A DNA stretch of 64,000 nucleotides from Buchnera aphidicola (Nurudea shiraii) (GCA_039829955.1 CP140035.1:124001-188000), one strand, 5' to 3'. Counted from the stretch's first letter, positions 7,968 to 17,835 are shown. A program made the numbers and translations. Notes: generated from the letters alone by a model not told the origin.

Positions 7968-9824
7968 ATGTTAATTCGTTCGTCTGAATTCAGGTTATTT
8001 TTAATAGCAATGATATTATTATTAGGACTAATTTATGCAGCTCCTAATTTATTCCAAAATACTTTATCAATACATATATATTTTAAAGAAAGCAGTAATA
8101 TTTCTCATATACGTATATTAAAAGTTTTTGATATACTTAAAAATGAAAAAATTAAATATATTGCTTTTAAAAAAAGAGATAAAGACGCGTTTTTGTTTTT
8201 TGATCAAATCAATGAACAATTACGAGCATACGAAAAATTAAGAAAAGCGTTTTTAAAAGATAAGGGTTCTGTATTTTTTGATTTTAATGCTGATTATCCG
8301 AATATATTCAAAATTTTTAACGCTAAACCAGCTAGATTAGGATTGGATTTAAAGGGTGGTACCTACTTTTTGCTAAAAGTGAGTTCTAACTATATTTTAG
8401 AGCAATGTCAAAAAAATATAATAAAGTATTTTTTAAATTATAGTTTTAATAATGATTATAAAGGTTTAAAGATTGAAAAGATTCAAAATTATGGAATTCG
8501 ATTGAGTGCTAGTAAATTTTCTATATTAGATAGAGTGCAAAATGATATTAACTTGAATTACCCTGATGTATCTCTTAGTAGAACGGCAGATGGTTTTTTA
8601 TATATAGATTTTTCTAAAAAATATTTAAAGTCAGCTATGAAATCAGTTATACATCGTAATATATATATATTAAAAAGTCGTATACATCAATTAGGTATTG
8701 GAGAACCGATTGTACAACAGCAAAGTTTTGATTCTATTATTGTAGAATTACCTGGATTTAATGATAATTTGCAAGTCAAAGAAATTCTTAGTTCTAATAC
8801 TATGATAGAATTTCATTTAGTTAATAATAATTATAAAGGTATTTCTATTTTAAAAAATACTAATTATATTCCAAATAGTTCAAAGTTATATTGGATTGAT
8901 TCTGATAATCCAATTTTATTGTATAAATCTGCATTTATTACAGGAGAACATATTATAGATTCCAGCTATTTGATAAATGATCTTAATCAAATTGAAGTAA
9001 ATGTTATATTGAGTAGAGAAGGTGGAAAGATAATGTCTGATATAACAAAAAATAATATAGGAGAATATTTAGCTATATTGTTGTTAGAACATGTTGGTTC
9101 TACTCATGGTATAAATAATAAGAATGTTTACTTGGAAAAAAAAGAAAGTGTCCTTAATGTGGCAAAAATAAATTCTATATTAGATAGTTCTTTTAGAATT
9201 GTAGGAATACGTAGTATTCCTGAAGCAAAGAAATTATCTATTTTGCTTAAAACTGGATCGTTTTTATCCCCTGTACAAGTTGTAAAAGAAACTGTCATTG
9301 GTTCTTCTGTTGGAAGAAACAATATGAAAAATGGAATTTTAAGTTGTATAATAAGTATTATATTATGTATTTTAATAATGATAATAAGATACAAAAAATT
9401 TGGAATAATTGCCTCTATTGCGTTAGTTTCTAATTTATTATTAATAATAGCAATAGTTTCTATATTACCTGGAATAGTGTTAACTATGCCTGGAATATCT
9501 AGTATATTGTTGATGTTAGCTTTTTCTATTGATTCTAATGTATTAATTAATGAGCGAATACGAGAAGAAATAAGAAATAATATATATATTCGTGAGGCGA
9601 TTAATAGAGGATATATTCGAGCATATTATAGTATATTTGATGCTAATGTTACTATGTTAATTATATCCATAGTTTTGTATATTATTGGTACCGATATTAT
9701 AAAAAATTTTGCAATTATTTCCATGGTTGGTATTTTTACTTCTCTTTTTAGTTCTTTATTGGTTACCAGAACTATAATTCAAGTTTTTTATAGTGGGAAA
9801 AGAATTAAAAATTTATTTATGTAA
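7968..9824 (+). CDS. secD: protein translocase subunit SecD
   Basis: RND-like membrane protein that pulls exported proteins to the periplasmic side using the proton gradient. 618 aa (E. coli 615). One N-terminal transmembrane helix, a large periplasmic P1 domain (KPARLGLDLKGGTYFL near its start), then five C-terminal helices. The ion-coupling aspartate of helix 4 is kept in the SIDSNVLINERIREEI motif. It is flanked by yajC (31 bases) and secF (10 bases) in one operon. The spread of substitutions is typical of a slowly eroding symbiont gene; no frame break is seen. Confidence 0.97.
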   Translation: MLIRSSEFRLFLIAMILLLGLIYAAPNLFQNTLSIHIYFKESSNISHIRILKVFDILKNEKIKYIAFKKRDKDAFLFFDQINEQLRAYEKLRKAFLKDKGSVFFDFNADYPNIFKIFNAKPARLGLDLKGGTYFLLKVSSNYILEQCQKNIIKYFLNYSFNNDYKGLKIEKIQNYGIRLSASKFSILDRVQNDINLNYPDVSLSRTADGFLYIDFSKKYLKSAMKSVIHRNIYILKSRIHQLGIGEPIVQQQSFDSIIVELPGFNDNLQVKEILSSNTMIEFHLVNNNYKGISILKNTNYIPNSSKLYWIDSDNPILLYKSAFITGEHIIDSSYLINDLNQIEVNVILSREGGKIMSDITKNNIGEYLAILLLEHVGSTHGINNKNVYLEKKESVLNVAKINSILDSSFRIVGIRSIPEAKKLSILLKTGSFLSPVQVVKETVIGSSVGRNNMKNGILSCIISIILCILIMIIRYKKFGIIASIALVSNLLLIIAIVSILPGIVLTMPGISSILLMLAFSIDSNVLINERIREEIRNNIYIREAINRGYIRAYYSIFDANVTMLIISIVLYIIGTDIIKNFAIISMVGIFTSLFSSLLVTRTIIQVFYSGKRIKNLFM

Positions 9825-9834
9825 AGGTGAATTT

Positions 9835-10761
9835 GTGCCTTATTTATATTATTTATTTATTTTAAAAAAAAAGGAATTAGTATATAATTTTTTGCATTGG
9901 AAAAATTATTCTTTTTTTATTTCAGTATTATGTTTGTTTTTTTCTATTGTAAGTATTGAAATGTACGGATTTAATTGGAATATTGATTTTACAGGTGGTT
10001 TTATTTTTCAAATTCGTTTTGATAATTTAGTAGAACTTAATGATATTTCAAACGTTTTAAATGACGTTGGATTATATACAAATCAAATTAGTTATTTTGG
10101 GGGATTGGATGAAGTTATAATACGTTTTCCTTATTTTTCAAATATTTCTATAACAGATTTGTTTAATAAGATTTTTATATCCTTAAATAGAGGTTTAAAA
10201 TTTAAGTGTCATATTATTTCTTCAGAATATGTTGGTCCAAATGTTGATGAAAACTTATTAATATTTTTCTTTTTATCTTTGTTCATGTCTATTCTATGTA
10301 CTTCTTTTTATATTTTTTTTAGATTTTCATGGTATTTATCTATTGGGATTATATTATCATTATTTCATGATTTATTGTTAACATTAGGTTCTATTTCTTT
10401 TTTATATATTGAAGTGAGTCCAATTGTTATAGTATCTTTATTGTCTATTATAGGATATTCAATAAATGATAGCATTGTTATTTCTGATCGAATTCGTGAA
10501 AACAGTAAAAAGTTTAAAAATTTATCATTTTTTGATATTTTAAATTTATCTTTAACTCAAACATATGTGAGAACAATAATAACTTCGGCTACTACATTTT
10601 CAGTAGCAGCAGTATTGTATTGTTTTGGAAGTGAAATGATTAAAAATTTTTCTCTTATAATGATGATTGGCATATTTTTTGGAACGTTATCTTCTATCTA
10701 TGTTTCTTCTTCTTTATCTTTTCAACTATACAATATGAAACGATTTAAAATTAAAACGTAA
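9835..10761 (+). CDS. secF: protein translocase subunit SecF
   Basis: Partner of SecD in the SecDF export motor of the inner membrane. The chosen GTG at 9835 gives 308 aa and follows the RBS AAAGGTGA, ten bases after the secD stop. An upstream in-frame GTG at 9793 lies inside secD and lacks a ribosome-binding site. Signature segments: LVYNFLHWKNY (like VYDFMRW in E. coli), GFNWNIDFTGG, and the motif IGYSINDSIVISDRIRENS that carries the functional aspartate and arginine. Six transmembrane helices are evident. It is convergent with glyS, with only six bases between the stops. Confidence 0.95.
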   Translation: MPYLYYLFILKKKELVYNFLHWKNYSFFISVLCLFFSIVSIEMYGFNWNIDFTGGFIFQIRFDNLVELNDISNVLNDVGLYTNQISYFGGLDEVIIRFPYFSNISITDLFNKIFISLNRGLKFKCHIISSEYVGPNVDENLLIFFFLSLFMSILCTSFYIFFRFSWYLSIGIILSLFHDLLLTLGSISFLYIEVSPIVIVSLLSIIGYSINDSIVISDRIRENSKKFKNLSFFDILNLSLTQTYVRTIITSATTFSVAAVLYCFGSEMIKNFSLIMMIGIFFGTLSSIYVSSSLSFQLYNMKRFKIKT

Positions 10762-10767
10762 TTTAAT

Positions 10768-12846
10768 TTAGTATAAAAATGAAAAATCTGCAGTATTAAG
10801 GAACAGTTCTTTTATTTTGTTTAAAATAGTTAATCTATTTATTTTAATTAAATTGTTTCGATCTTGTATTTTAACTTTTTTAAAAAAATTCGAAATTGGT
10901 TCATTAAAATTGTTTAATTCAATGAGCATAGATGTATGATCGTTTTTGAAATGAGAGTTTAACATTTTTTTTTGTATATTAAATATTAGTTGTACTATTT
11001 TTTTTTCTTCTATTGTTTTTATTAATTTAAAATTTATTTCATCGTATAAAGACGATATTTCTTTAAAAGATTGTAATATATTAGAGATTCGTTTATGAAT
11101 AGTGATCAATGATGTAAAAATTTTTGAATTATGTATGTTTGAAAGAGTTTGTATTCGAATTTCAATTTCGACCAAGTTTGTAATGTTTGTTGCTAATACT
11201 GATTTGATAATATTAGAACTATATTTTTTTTTAATAAATATAAAATATAGTTTTTTTAAGATAAATTCTTTTAAATTTTTTAAAATGATATGTTTTTTTA
11301 CAATTTTTTTATATATATTTAGTGATTTCTCTAATAGCTCTGACATTTCAATAAATATTTTTCTTTTTAAAACGATTTTTATGATTCCTATAGCTAATCT
11401 TCTTAAAGAAAATGGATCTTTGTCTTTAGAAACAAGATTTTTTTCAATTATAAATAAACCTACTAAAGTGTCAATTTTATCAGTTAATGCTAAAGAAAAT
11501 GAAATAGGATTAGATGGTATTTTGTCATTAGAAAATCTAGGAAAATAGTGTTCTTTTATAGCTTCAGAAATATCTCTTTTTTCATTATCTTTTAGTGCAT
11601 AATACATTCCTACTATTCCTTGCATTTCAGGAAATTCAAATACCATATTAGTAACTAAATCACATTTGCATAAAGTTACTGCTTGAATACAATCTTGTAA
11701 ATCAGCTTTAGTGAATTGTACTATCCAGGATATTAGTTCTTTCATTCTTTGAATTTTATTAAAAATAGATCCTAAAGAATTTTGAAAAACAATATTTTTT
11801 AATAAAGATTGATATTCTTTTAGCGGTATTTTTGTATCTTTTTTGAAAAAAAATGTTGCATCAGAAAATCGAGAATTTAGTATGTTCTCATTTCCAGATA
11901 TAATTCTATGAGGGTCTTTTGTTGCGTTGTTCGAGATAATAATAAAATTATTTGTAATTTTTCTATTTTCTTTGTTATATATAGAAAAACATTTTTGTTG
12001 ATTTTCTATAATATATGTTAAAATTTCATATGGCAAATTAAGAAATTTTTTATCGAAACTACCTAAAAAAACCGCAGGCCATTCTACTAATGATGTTATT
12101 TCATCTAAAAATAGGTTGTTTATTTTTAGAAATCCTTTAATATTTTTGACAATGATTTCAGATTCTGTTTTGATTTTTGTTTTTCTTATATCGTAGTCAG
12201 CAATTACTCTAGCGTGTTGAAATAGTATTTCTGGATATTGATTAGCATGAGAGATGTCAATTTTTTTGTCTTTTGTGAAAATATTCCAAAAAAGTGATCT
12301 ATTTGAACTTAGTCCTAATATTTTTCCTTTTATAATTTTTTCGTCTAGTAACATAACTATATTTCGTATAGGACGAGAAAATTGCATTTTTGTTGAATTC
12401 CATTGCATAGAATTAGGAACAGAGATATGTTTTATAGAATTTATAGTTATTTCTATTAATTTTTTTTCAATTGTTTGGTGTTTTAAATAGTATTCATATG
12501 ATATCCATTCTCTTTTTTTTTCTATTATTCGAGATGTTTGATCTATTGTAATTCCTATTTTTTTCATCCAACATTTAGTTGACTGAGTCGGATTACCTAA
12601 ATTATCGAAAGCATTAGAAATAGAAGGTCCTCTATGGTTTTTTTTAATTTTTTTTATGTTTGTATTTAATTTTTCTATTTTTATAGCTAGTCTTCTTGGA
12701 GTTGAAAAGCATGATATTTTAGAATACTCTATATAATTTTGACTTAACAAAGATATTATATTTTTTTTGAGACATTCTATTGTAATCAGAAGTGATTTCG
12801 GAGGTAGTTCTTCTGTTCCAATTTCTAATAAGAATGTTTTGTTCAT
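10768..12846 (-). CDS. glyS: glycine--tRNA ligase beta subunit
   Basis: Beta chain of the heterotetrameric bacterial GlyRS, needed for tRNA-Gly binding and charging. 692 aa (E. coli 689). The N-terminus MNKTFLLEIGTEELPPKSL, the FSTPRRLAI segment, and the HD-domain-like middle with FPEMQGIVGMYYA and a KDPFSLRRLAIGII block are characteristic. The C-terminal anticodon-binding region is the most diverged. It follows glyQ after 40 bases in one transcript, as in E. coli. No frame break, although lysine and asparagine AAA/AAT codons are very dense. Confidence 0.97.
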   Translation of the reverse strand: MNKTFLLEIGTEELPPKSLLITIECLKKNIISLLSQNYIEYSKISCFSTPRRLAIKIEKLNTNIKKIKKNHRGPSISNAFDNLGNPTQSTKCWMKKIGITIDQTSRIIEKKREWISYEYYLKHQTIEKKLIEITINSIKHISVPNSMQWNSTKMQFSRPIRNIVMLLDEKIIKGKILGLSSNRSLFWNIFTKDKKIDISHANQYPEILFQHARVIADYDIRKTKIKTESEIIVKNIKGFLKINNLFLDEITSLVEWPAVFLGSFDKKFLNLPYEILTYIIENQQKCFSIYNKENRKITNNFIIISNNATKDPHRIISGNENILNSRFSDATFFFKKDTKIPLKEYQSLLKNIVFQNSLGSIFNKIQRMKELISWIVQFTKADLQDCIQAVTLCKCDLVTNMVFEFPEMQGIVGMYYALKDNEKRDISEAIKEHYFPRFSNDKIPSNPISFSLALTDKIDTLVGLFIIEKNLVSKDKDPFSLRRLAIGIIKIVLKRKIFIEMSELLEKSLNIYKKIVKKHIILKNLKEFILKKLYFIFIKKKYSSNIIKSVLATNITNLVEIEIRIQTLSNIHNSKIFTSLITIHKRISNILQSFKEISSLYDEINFKLIKTIEEKKIVQLIFNIQKKMLNSHFKNDHTSMLIELNNFNEPISNFFKKVKIQDRNNLIKINRLTILNKIKELFLNTADFSFLY

Positions 12847-12886
12847 ATTTTTCCTTTTAAATGTTATTATGAAATTTAAAAAATTT

Positions 12887-13759
12887 TTAATGTTTGTTCA
12901 AAGTATGATATTTTTTTGCAATATTTTTAATAATAGTTCGAATGTTTAAAATATGCTGCTGTCGTTCGGTAGTAGAAAAAGTTTTTTTTGCGTCTAATAA
13001 ATTAAAATAATGTATCCCATATAATGCTTGTTCATATGCTGGAATTAACAAAGGAGATGAAAAATTTATTATATTTTGTGCTTCTTTCATATGAATATTA
13101 AATAAATTGAAACATACTTTAATATTAGAATATTCAAAATTAAATATGGAATTTTCTAGTTCGTTTTTAAGAAATAGGTCTTTATAAGTATTTTTTTTTC
13201 TATTTGTATCCCAATTTAGATCGTATATATTATTTTTGTTTTGTATATGTAAAGCCATTCGTTCTAATCCATATGTAATTTCGACAGATATTGGAGTACA
13301 ATTTAAACCCCCCATTTGTTGAAAATAAGTGAATTGTGTGATTTCCATTCCATTAATTCGTACTTCCCATCCTTTACCAGATGCTCCTAACGTTGGATTT
13401 TCCCAATTGTCTTCCATAAAGCGTATGTCGTTAGACTTTAAATCAATATTTAATTGTTCTAACGATTCTAAATATAAATTTTGTATATTATCTGGAGCAG
13501 GTTTAATAATTACTTGAAATTGATAGTAATGTTGTAGTCGATTAGGGTTTTCTCCGTATCTTCCATCAGAAGGTCTACGACACGCTTGTACATATCCAAA
13601 AGAAGTAGGTTGAGAATTAAGTACTCCAAAAAATGTTTGATGGTGGAAAGTACCAGCTCCTACAGGAATGTCTAATGGTTGGAGGATAGTACAATTTTTA
13701 TCATTCCAATAATTTTTTAATGTGAGAATTATTTGATAAAATGTCGTTAAATCACTCAT
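12887..13759 (-). CDS. glyQ: glycine--tRNA ligase alpha subunit
   Basis: Catalytic alpha chain of GlyRS; forms glycyl-adenylate and passes glycine to tRNA-Gly. 290 aa, slightly shorter than E. coli (303) at the C-terminus. Diagnostic blocks: QPLDIPVGAGTFH, the motif 2 region RRPSDGRYGENPNRLQHYYQ, FMEDNWENPTLGA, and the motif 3 region EITYGLERMAL. It leads the glyQ-glyS operon. Its 5' region is divergent from nfo across a 442-base spacer that must hold its promoter. Confidence 0.97.
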   Translation of the reverse strand: MSDLTTFYQIILTLKNYWNDKNCTILQPLDIPVGAGTFHHQTFFGVLNSQPTSFGYVQACRRPSDGRYGENPNRLQHYYQFQVIIKPAPDNIQNLYLESLEQLNIDLKSNDIRFMEDNWENPTLGASGKGWEVRINGMEITQFTYFQQMGGLNCTPISVEITYGLERMALHIQNKNNIYDLNWDTNRKKNTYKDLFLKNELENSIFNFEYSNIKVCFNLFNIHMKEAQNIINFSSPLLIPAYEQALYGIHYFNLLDAKKTFSTTERQQHILNIRTIIKNIAKKYHTLNKH

Positions 13760-14201
13760 TATATACTCTATATAGTTACTTGTGTATGATATACTTGGAT
13801 GTTTTAAAAAATTTTAATTAATTAAGTTTTCTAAATGATATTTAGTATTAAGTATTTTGACACTTTATAATGATATTTGCTTCTATATAAAATATAATTT
13901 AGTGTCAGAACTAATTAATATTGTAAATTTTAAAATAGGTATTTTAAAATTTTAGGTTTTATTATTTTATAGTTTCTTGTTAATTAACATAAAATAGAAT
14001 AAATTTTTTGAATATATTAATATTAAAGAATTATTAGTTTAAATTAACGTTTAGTATTAACAATTTTCAATATCTCTTTAAATTTTAATAGGTTTAAATT
14101 TTAGTTATATTGGAAAATTTTATGTTTAAGTTTTTTAAATATCTTAAAATTTATTTTTATAATTTTATATTGAAAAGTTTAATATATTTATAGGATAAAA
14201 A
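13760..14201. other. 442-base divergent spacer between glyQ and nfo
   Basis: Nearly pure A+T with no protein-like frame and no tRNA. It must contain the promoters for glyQ (-) and nfo-rplY (+). A perfect 7-bp inverted repeat (13858-13864 with 13901-13907) overlaps a TTGACA -35-like box at 13857-13862, but no good -10 box lies at the usual spacing. The ATAGGATAA stretch just before 14202 is a weak ribosome-binding site for nfo. Confidence 0.5.
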
Positions 14202-15037
14202 ATGAAATATATAGGAGCTCATGTTAGTATATTAGGGGGTTTAGATCAAGCTGTTATTAGAGCAAAAAAAATAGGGGCAACTGCTTTTGCTTTATTTACT
14301 AACAATCCTTTACAATGGATTAAAAAAGAATTAAAAAAAAAGATATAATAAATTTTAAAATTGCATGCAAAAATTTTAATTATTCATCAAATCAAATTTT
14401 ACCTCATAGTAGTTATCTAATTAATTTAGGAAGTCCTTTTAACGATAAATTAAAAAAATCTAGATTAGCTTTTATTGATGAAATACTAAGATGTCAAAAG
14501 TTAGGATTAAATCTTTTAAATTTTCATCCTGGAAGTCATTTACGAAGAATTAGTGAAGTGCAATGTTTAGAAAGGATTTCTGATTCTATTAATTTGGCAT
14601 TAAATAATACTAGAGATGTTAAATTAATTATTGAAAATACATCGGGTCAGGGAACGAACGTAGGTTATTCTTTTGAACATTTAGGTTTTATTATTAATAG
14701 AATTCATGATAAATCTCGTATTGGAATTTGTTTGGATACATGTCATATGTTTTCTTCTGGATATGATTTACGTACAGAATTATCATGTAATAAAGTGTTT
14801 AAACATTTTAAGAATATCATAGGATTTAGTTATTTATGTGGTATGCATTTTAATGATTCTAAATCAATATTAAATAGCCGCCTAGATAGACATCACAATT
14901 TAGGAAAAGGAGAAATTGGAAAATTAGCTTTTATTTGGATTATGAGAAACATTAAATGTGAAAACATTCCTATTATATTAGAGACTAAGGATAAATTTTT
15001 GTGGAAAGAAGAGATAATGTGGTTAAATTCATTATAG
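14202..15037 (+). pseudogene. nfo: endonuclease IV, frame broken at an A9 run (possibly rescued by slippage)
   Basis: AP endonuclease of base-excision repair. Translation from ATG 14202 follows the family (MKYIGAHVSILGGLDQA ... FALFTNN) for 48 codons and stops at 14346-14348. The rest of the protein continues without gaps in the -1 frame to 15037; adding one A gives 278 aa (E. coli 285). Every metal ligand of the three-metal site is kept downstream of the break: His in LPHSSYLINLG, His in NFHPGSH, Glu in IENTSGQG, Asp and His in CLDTCH, His in GMHFND, Asp and His in LDRHH, Glu in ILETK. Such selective preservation argues against a long-dead gene. RNA polymerase slippage to A10, or -1 ribosomal frameshifting, would restore the enzyme. 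rplY lies 129 bases downstream. Confidence 0.88.
14333..14342 (+). other. A9G slippery tract at the nfo frameshift
   Basis: Nine A residues then G. In the zero frame the last bases read A AAA AAG, the same heptamer that drives -1 frameshifting in E. coli dnaX. A -1 slip continues with GAT ATA ATA AAT, exactly the frame that encodes the rest of endonuclease IV. The zero-frame stop lies one codon after the tract. Confidence 0.75.
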
Positions 15038-15166
15038 AAACATATAGTTATTAAGTTTTAAAAATATTTAATAAAAATTTTTAAAATTACAAATTGTAAA
15101 ATGTCATTTTCATAGTTTTTGTAGTATTATAAAAATAATTTATTTGATTTATAAATTTGATAGCTA

Positions 15167-15460
15167 ATGATCACTATCCACGCTACTAAGCGAAAAAAAA
15201 TTGGAACAAGTTCGAGTAGATGTATTCGTTTGAATAACAAAATTCCAGCTGTGATGTATGGACCTTTGTGTCCTAATGTTTTTATAGAATTATATCATAA
15301 TGTAGTTTTTAACATAATTTTAAATTGTGATACGTATAAAAAAAAATTATTACTAATAATAGATCATATACAACATATTGTCAAAGTACAATCTATTCAA
15401 CGACATGTATTTAAACCAAATATTATACATATGGATTTTTTTAAAGTACCAAATAAGTAA
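15167..15460 (+). CDS. rplY: 50S ribosomal protein L25
   Basis: 5S rRNA-binding protein of the large subunit. 97 aa against 94 in E. coli, the short form without the CTC domain. Recognisable segments: the N-terminal MITIHATKRKKIG, IPAVMYGP (like FPAIIYGG) and QRHVFKPNIIHMDF near the end. The protein is diverged compared with other ribosomal proteins here. It lies downstream of the broken nfo and may share its transcript. It is followed by an unusual GC-rich inverted repeat. Confidence 0.92.
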   Translation: MITIHATKRKKIGTSSSRCIRLNNKIPAVMYGPLCPNVFIELYHNVVFNIILNCDTYKKKLLLIIDHIQHIVKVQSIQRHVFKPNIIHMDFFKVPNK

Positions 15461-15479
15461 AATTAAGCTATTTAAATTC

Positions 15480-15557
15480 TCGGCACGTATGGCATAGTTT
15501 CTTAAAATTAAGTAAAGATATACGAGTAATTTACATATAACAAATACATCGTGCCGA
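15480..15557. repeat. GC-rich inverted repeat with 62-base loop, downstream of rplY
   Basis: A perfect 8-bp inverted repeat (15480-15487 with 15550-15557; TCGGCACG and its complement) encloses 62 AT-rich bases. Six of the eight positions in each arm are G or C, unusual in this spacer. The left arm's CGTAT could instead pair with ATACG near 15520, so two exclusive folds are possible. The length resembles a tRNA, but there is no T-arm, no TTC loop and no anticodon arm. Function unknown. Confidence 0.5.
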
Positions 15558-15694
15558 TGAAAGTTACAAAACAAGTTTTTTATAAGTGTGAAGTGGTTAT
15601 AATATTATGTGCAATTAGAAATACTAAAAATTTTACTGTTTTTCTATTAGAAGTTCTTACAAGTTTATTTATTATTTACAATAATAATTAATTT

Positions 15695-16414
15695 TTAGAA
15701 GTAATATATAACTAAAAAGTTTATTATACTCAATGTTATACTTACAATGAATAGATAAATTAGTAATTTAATATTAAGAATTTCGTTTATTTGGACATCA
15801 TTATTTTTTCTTTTTTTAAATATTTTCCATATTAACCATATATTAATCCAAATTAATATAATAAAAGAACAAATAAAAAGTTTGAAATATGGATTTTCTT
15901 TTTTAGGAATAATATTGACAATTATCCCAGTTATAATTCCTGGAAAAAAATATATGGGAGGCCATAATACACAACCAAAAATTGTTGAGGCAAAAAATTT
16001 TTTAATAGATATGTTCAACATTCCACAAACCATAGGGATTAACGGTCTCGTAGGACCTAAAAATTTTCCTATTAATATAGTAATAGAAGTATACTTATTT
16101 AAAGTATTATTTATTTTTTTTAAAATTGTTTTATTTCTTTTTAAGAGATAACAATTTTTCAATTTTTTTTTAAATTTAAATCCAAAATAATATGAAATTA
16201 CATCACCACATATACAACCAATAAATCCAGCTATCCAAGCTGGATAAAAACTTATTTTTCCATTTCCTATGAGTGTACCTAAAGTTGCCATAATAACTAT
16301 TCCGGGCAAAAATAAACCTACTAACGCTAAAGATTCTAAGAATGCTACTATAGTTATAATTGGTAAAGAATACATAATGGATTGTTGTATTAAGTACAAA
16401 AACCAGTCTTCCAT
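15695..16414 (-). CDS. yabI: DedA-family inner membrane protein YabI
   Basis: Multi-pass inner-membrane protein of the DedA family, whose members are linked to lipid-carrier flipping and envelope homeostasis. 239 aa, somewhat shorter than E. coli YabI (254). It matches YabI more than other DedA paralogues: AFLESLALVGLFLPG, SFYPAWIAGFIGCICGD, GPTRPLIPMVCGML and CVLWPPIYFFPGI. The conserved acidic residues (Glu in FLES, Asp in CGD) and the GPTRP arginine are present. About six membrane segments. It stands alone on the minus strand between rplY and rsmA; no operon partner. Confidence 0.93.
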   Translation of the reverse strand: MEDWFLYLIQQSIMYSLPIITIVAFLESLALVGLFLPGIVIMATLGTLIGNGKISFYPAWIAGFIGCICGDVISYYFGFKFKKKLKNCYLLKRNKTILKKINNTLNKYTSITILIGKFLGPTRPLIPMVCGMLNISIKKFFASTIFGCVLWPPIYFFPGIITGIIVNIIPKKENPYFKLFICSFIILIWINIWLIWKIFKKRKNNDVQINEILNIKLLIYLFIVSITLSIINFLVIYYF

Positions 16415-16959
16415 ATTTTCTCATTATTTTGTTTTCGAAATATGTAATTATGATAGAATTGAGTGAAACATGAATAATTTTAAAAAATATTTAAACAATT
16501 TTTTTTTAAATATTTTAGTATTAATAAGTAGTTTTAATTATCTTTTATTAACGAAAATTAAATGTTTTAAGTGTTTTTATTAATATAAAATACAGTTTTT
16601 AATCTGTATAAATTTTATTAATTGTTGTTTTATATTTTTAAAATTAACTATATATTACTTATAGTATATAAAATTATTTATTTTCTCAAGAAATATTATT
16701 GATAAATTTTTAATATTTTTAATTGTATTAAAGTTAAATATAAAAATAAAATATGTCATTCATATGATGTTTAAATGTATTTAAGTAGTATAGTTTTATT
16801 TTTAAATAGAGAAAATTTAAAATTTTTTACATTAAAATAGATATCACAAGAAGTTACGTATTGTATTTATAATTTATAAAATTCAATCAAAGTTTAAAAT
16901 GTTATGTATAAAAAATATATTTTAGTATATAAATTTTAAAAGCTATTAGCATAAATGAT
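16415..16959. other. 545-base spacer upstream of rsmA
   Basis: Extremely AT-rich; no frame resembles a known protein and no tRNA or strong hairpin is seen. In E. coli surA and pdxA precede rsmA (ksgA), so this may be a graveyard of one of them, but no residual similarity is visible. It should contain the promoters for yabI (-) and rsmA (+). Confidence 0.5.
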
Positions 16960-17754
16960 ATGATTAAATTAAGAAACAATATATATAAGTCTAAAAAATT
17001 TTTGGGACAAAATTTTTTAATAGATAAATGTGTTATTAAACATATTATTTCCAGAATTAATCCTCAAAAGAAAGATGTTATGATAGAAATTGGGCCTGGA
17101 TTGGGTGCATTAACATATGATATTTCTAAATTTCCATGTAAGTTGTTCTTAATAGAATATGACAAAGATTTAGCTTATAAATTATTTTTGTTTTATCGAG
17201 ATATGAGCAATGTAAAAATTTTTTCAGAAAATGCTTTAAAGTTTGATTTTTTACGTGTACGAAAAAATTTTGAATTGATAAGAATTTTTGGAAATTTGCC
17301 GTATAATGTTTCAGTAGCATTGTTATGCTATTTTTTTACATATTATAATATTATTTTTGATATGCATCTTATGTTTCAAAAAGAGGTAGCAGATCGTTTA
17401 TTAGCAGTGCCAGGTACTAAAAATTATGGAAGATTGAGTGTTATTTCTCAATATTTTTATAATATAACAAATCTGTTGGATGTATTTCCCAGATCTTTCC
17501 GACCTATTCCGAAAGTTAATTCAAACTTTTTAAGATTTACTATTCATAAAAAAAACAAAAATTTTGTCAAAAATGTAAGTAACTTACAAAAGATTACTAC
17601 GTTAGCTTTTAGTAAAAGAAGAAAAATGATAAAAAATAGTTTATTTGAGTTGTTTAGTGAAGATGTTTTGACTAGTTTAGATATTGATCCTAAGTGTCGT
17701 GCTGAAAACTTATCAATAACACAATATTGTATATTATCGAATTATATAAGTTAA
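16960..17754 (+). CDS. rsmA: 16S rRNA (adenine-1518/1519 N6)-dimethyltransferase
   Basis: Also called KsgA; dimethylates two adjacent adenines near the 3' end of 16S rRNA late in 30S assembly. 264 aa (E. coli 273). The entry motif KFLGQNFL, the SAM-binding loop EIGPGLGALT and the catalytic NLPYNVS motif are intact. The C-terminal domain with KRRKMIKNSL is present. apaH follows after 81 bases; the apaG gene that lies between them in E. coli is absent. Confidence 0.97.
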   Translation: MIKLRNNIYKSKKFLGQNFLIDKCVIKHIISRINPQKKDVMIEIGPGLGALTYDISKFPCKLFLIEYDKDLAYKLFLFYRDMSNVKIFSENALKFDFLRVRKNFELIRIFGNLPYNVSVALLCYFFTYYNIIFDMHLMFQKEVADRLLAVPGTKNYGRLSVISQYFYNITNLLDVFPRSFRPIPKVNSNFLRFTIHKKNKNFVKNVSNLQKITTLAFSKRRKMIKNSLFELFSEDVLTSLDIDPKCRAENLSITQYCILSNYIS

Positions 17755-17835
17755 TTTTTATAATAATTATTTTAAAGTGTTCTCAGTTTGTCTATTGCTT
17801 TTGTTAATAAAAACATGTATAAGAGGTAAAATTAT

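Noticed and set aside
9793..9834. Upstream GTG as the start of secF
   Set aside because: It lies inside secD without an RBS; the GTG at 9835 has AAAGGTGA and fits the family N-terminus.
11102..11548. 148-codon plus-strand frame inside glyS
   Set aside because: Antisense to a conserved synthetase with no independent support.
13857..13907. TTGACA box within a 7-bp inverted repeat as an operator-promoter for nfo
   Set aside because: No matching -10 box at 16-18 bases and only weak symmetry; kept as a spacer remark.
15480..15557. Degenerate tRNA between the GC-rich arms
   Set aside because: The acceptor-like pairing is there, but the T-arm, conserved TTC and an anticodon stem are all absent.
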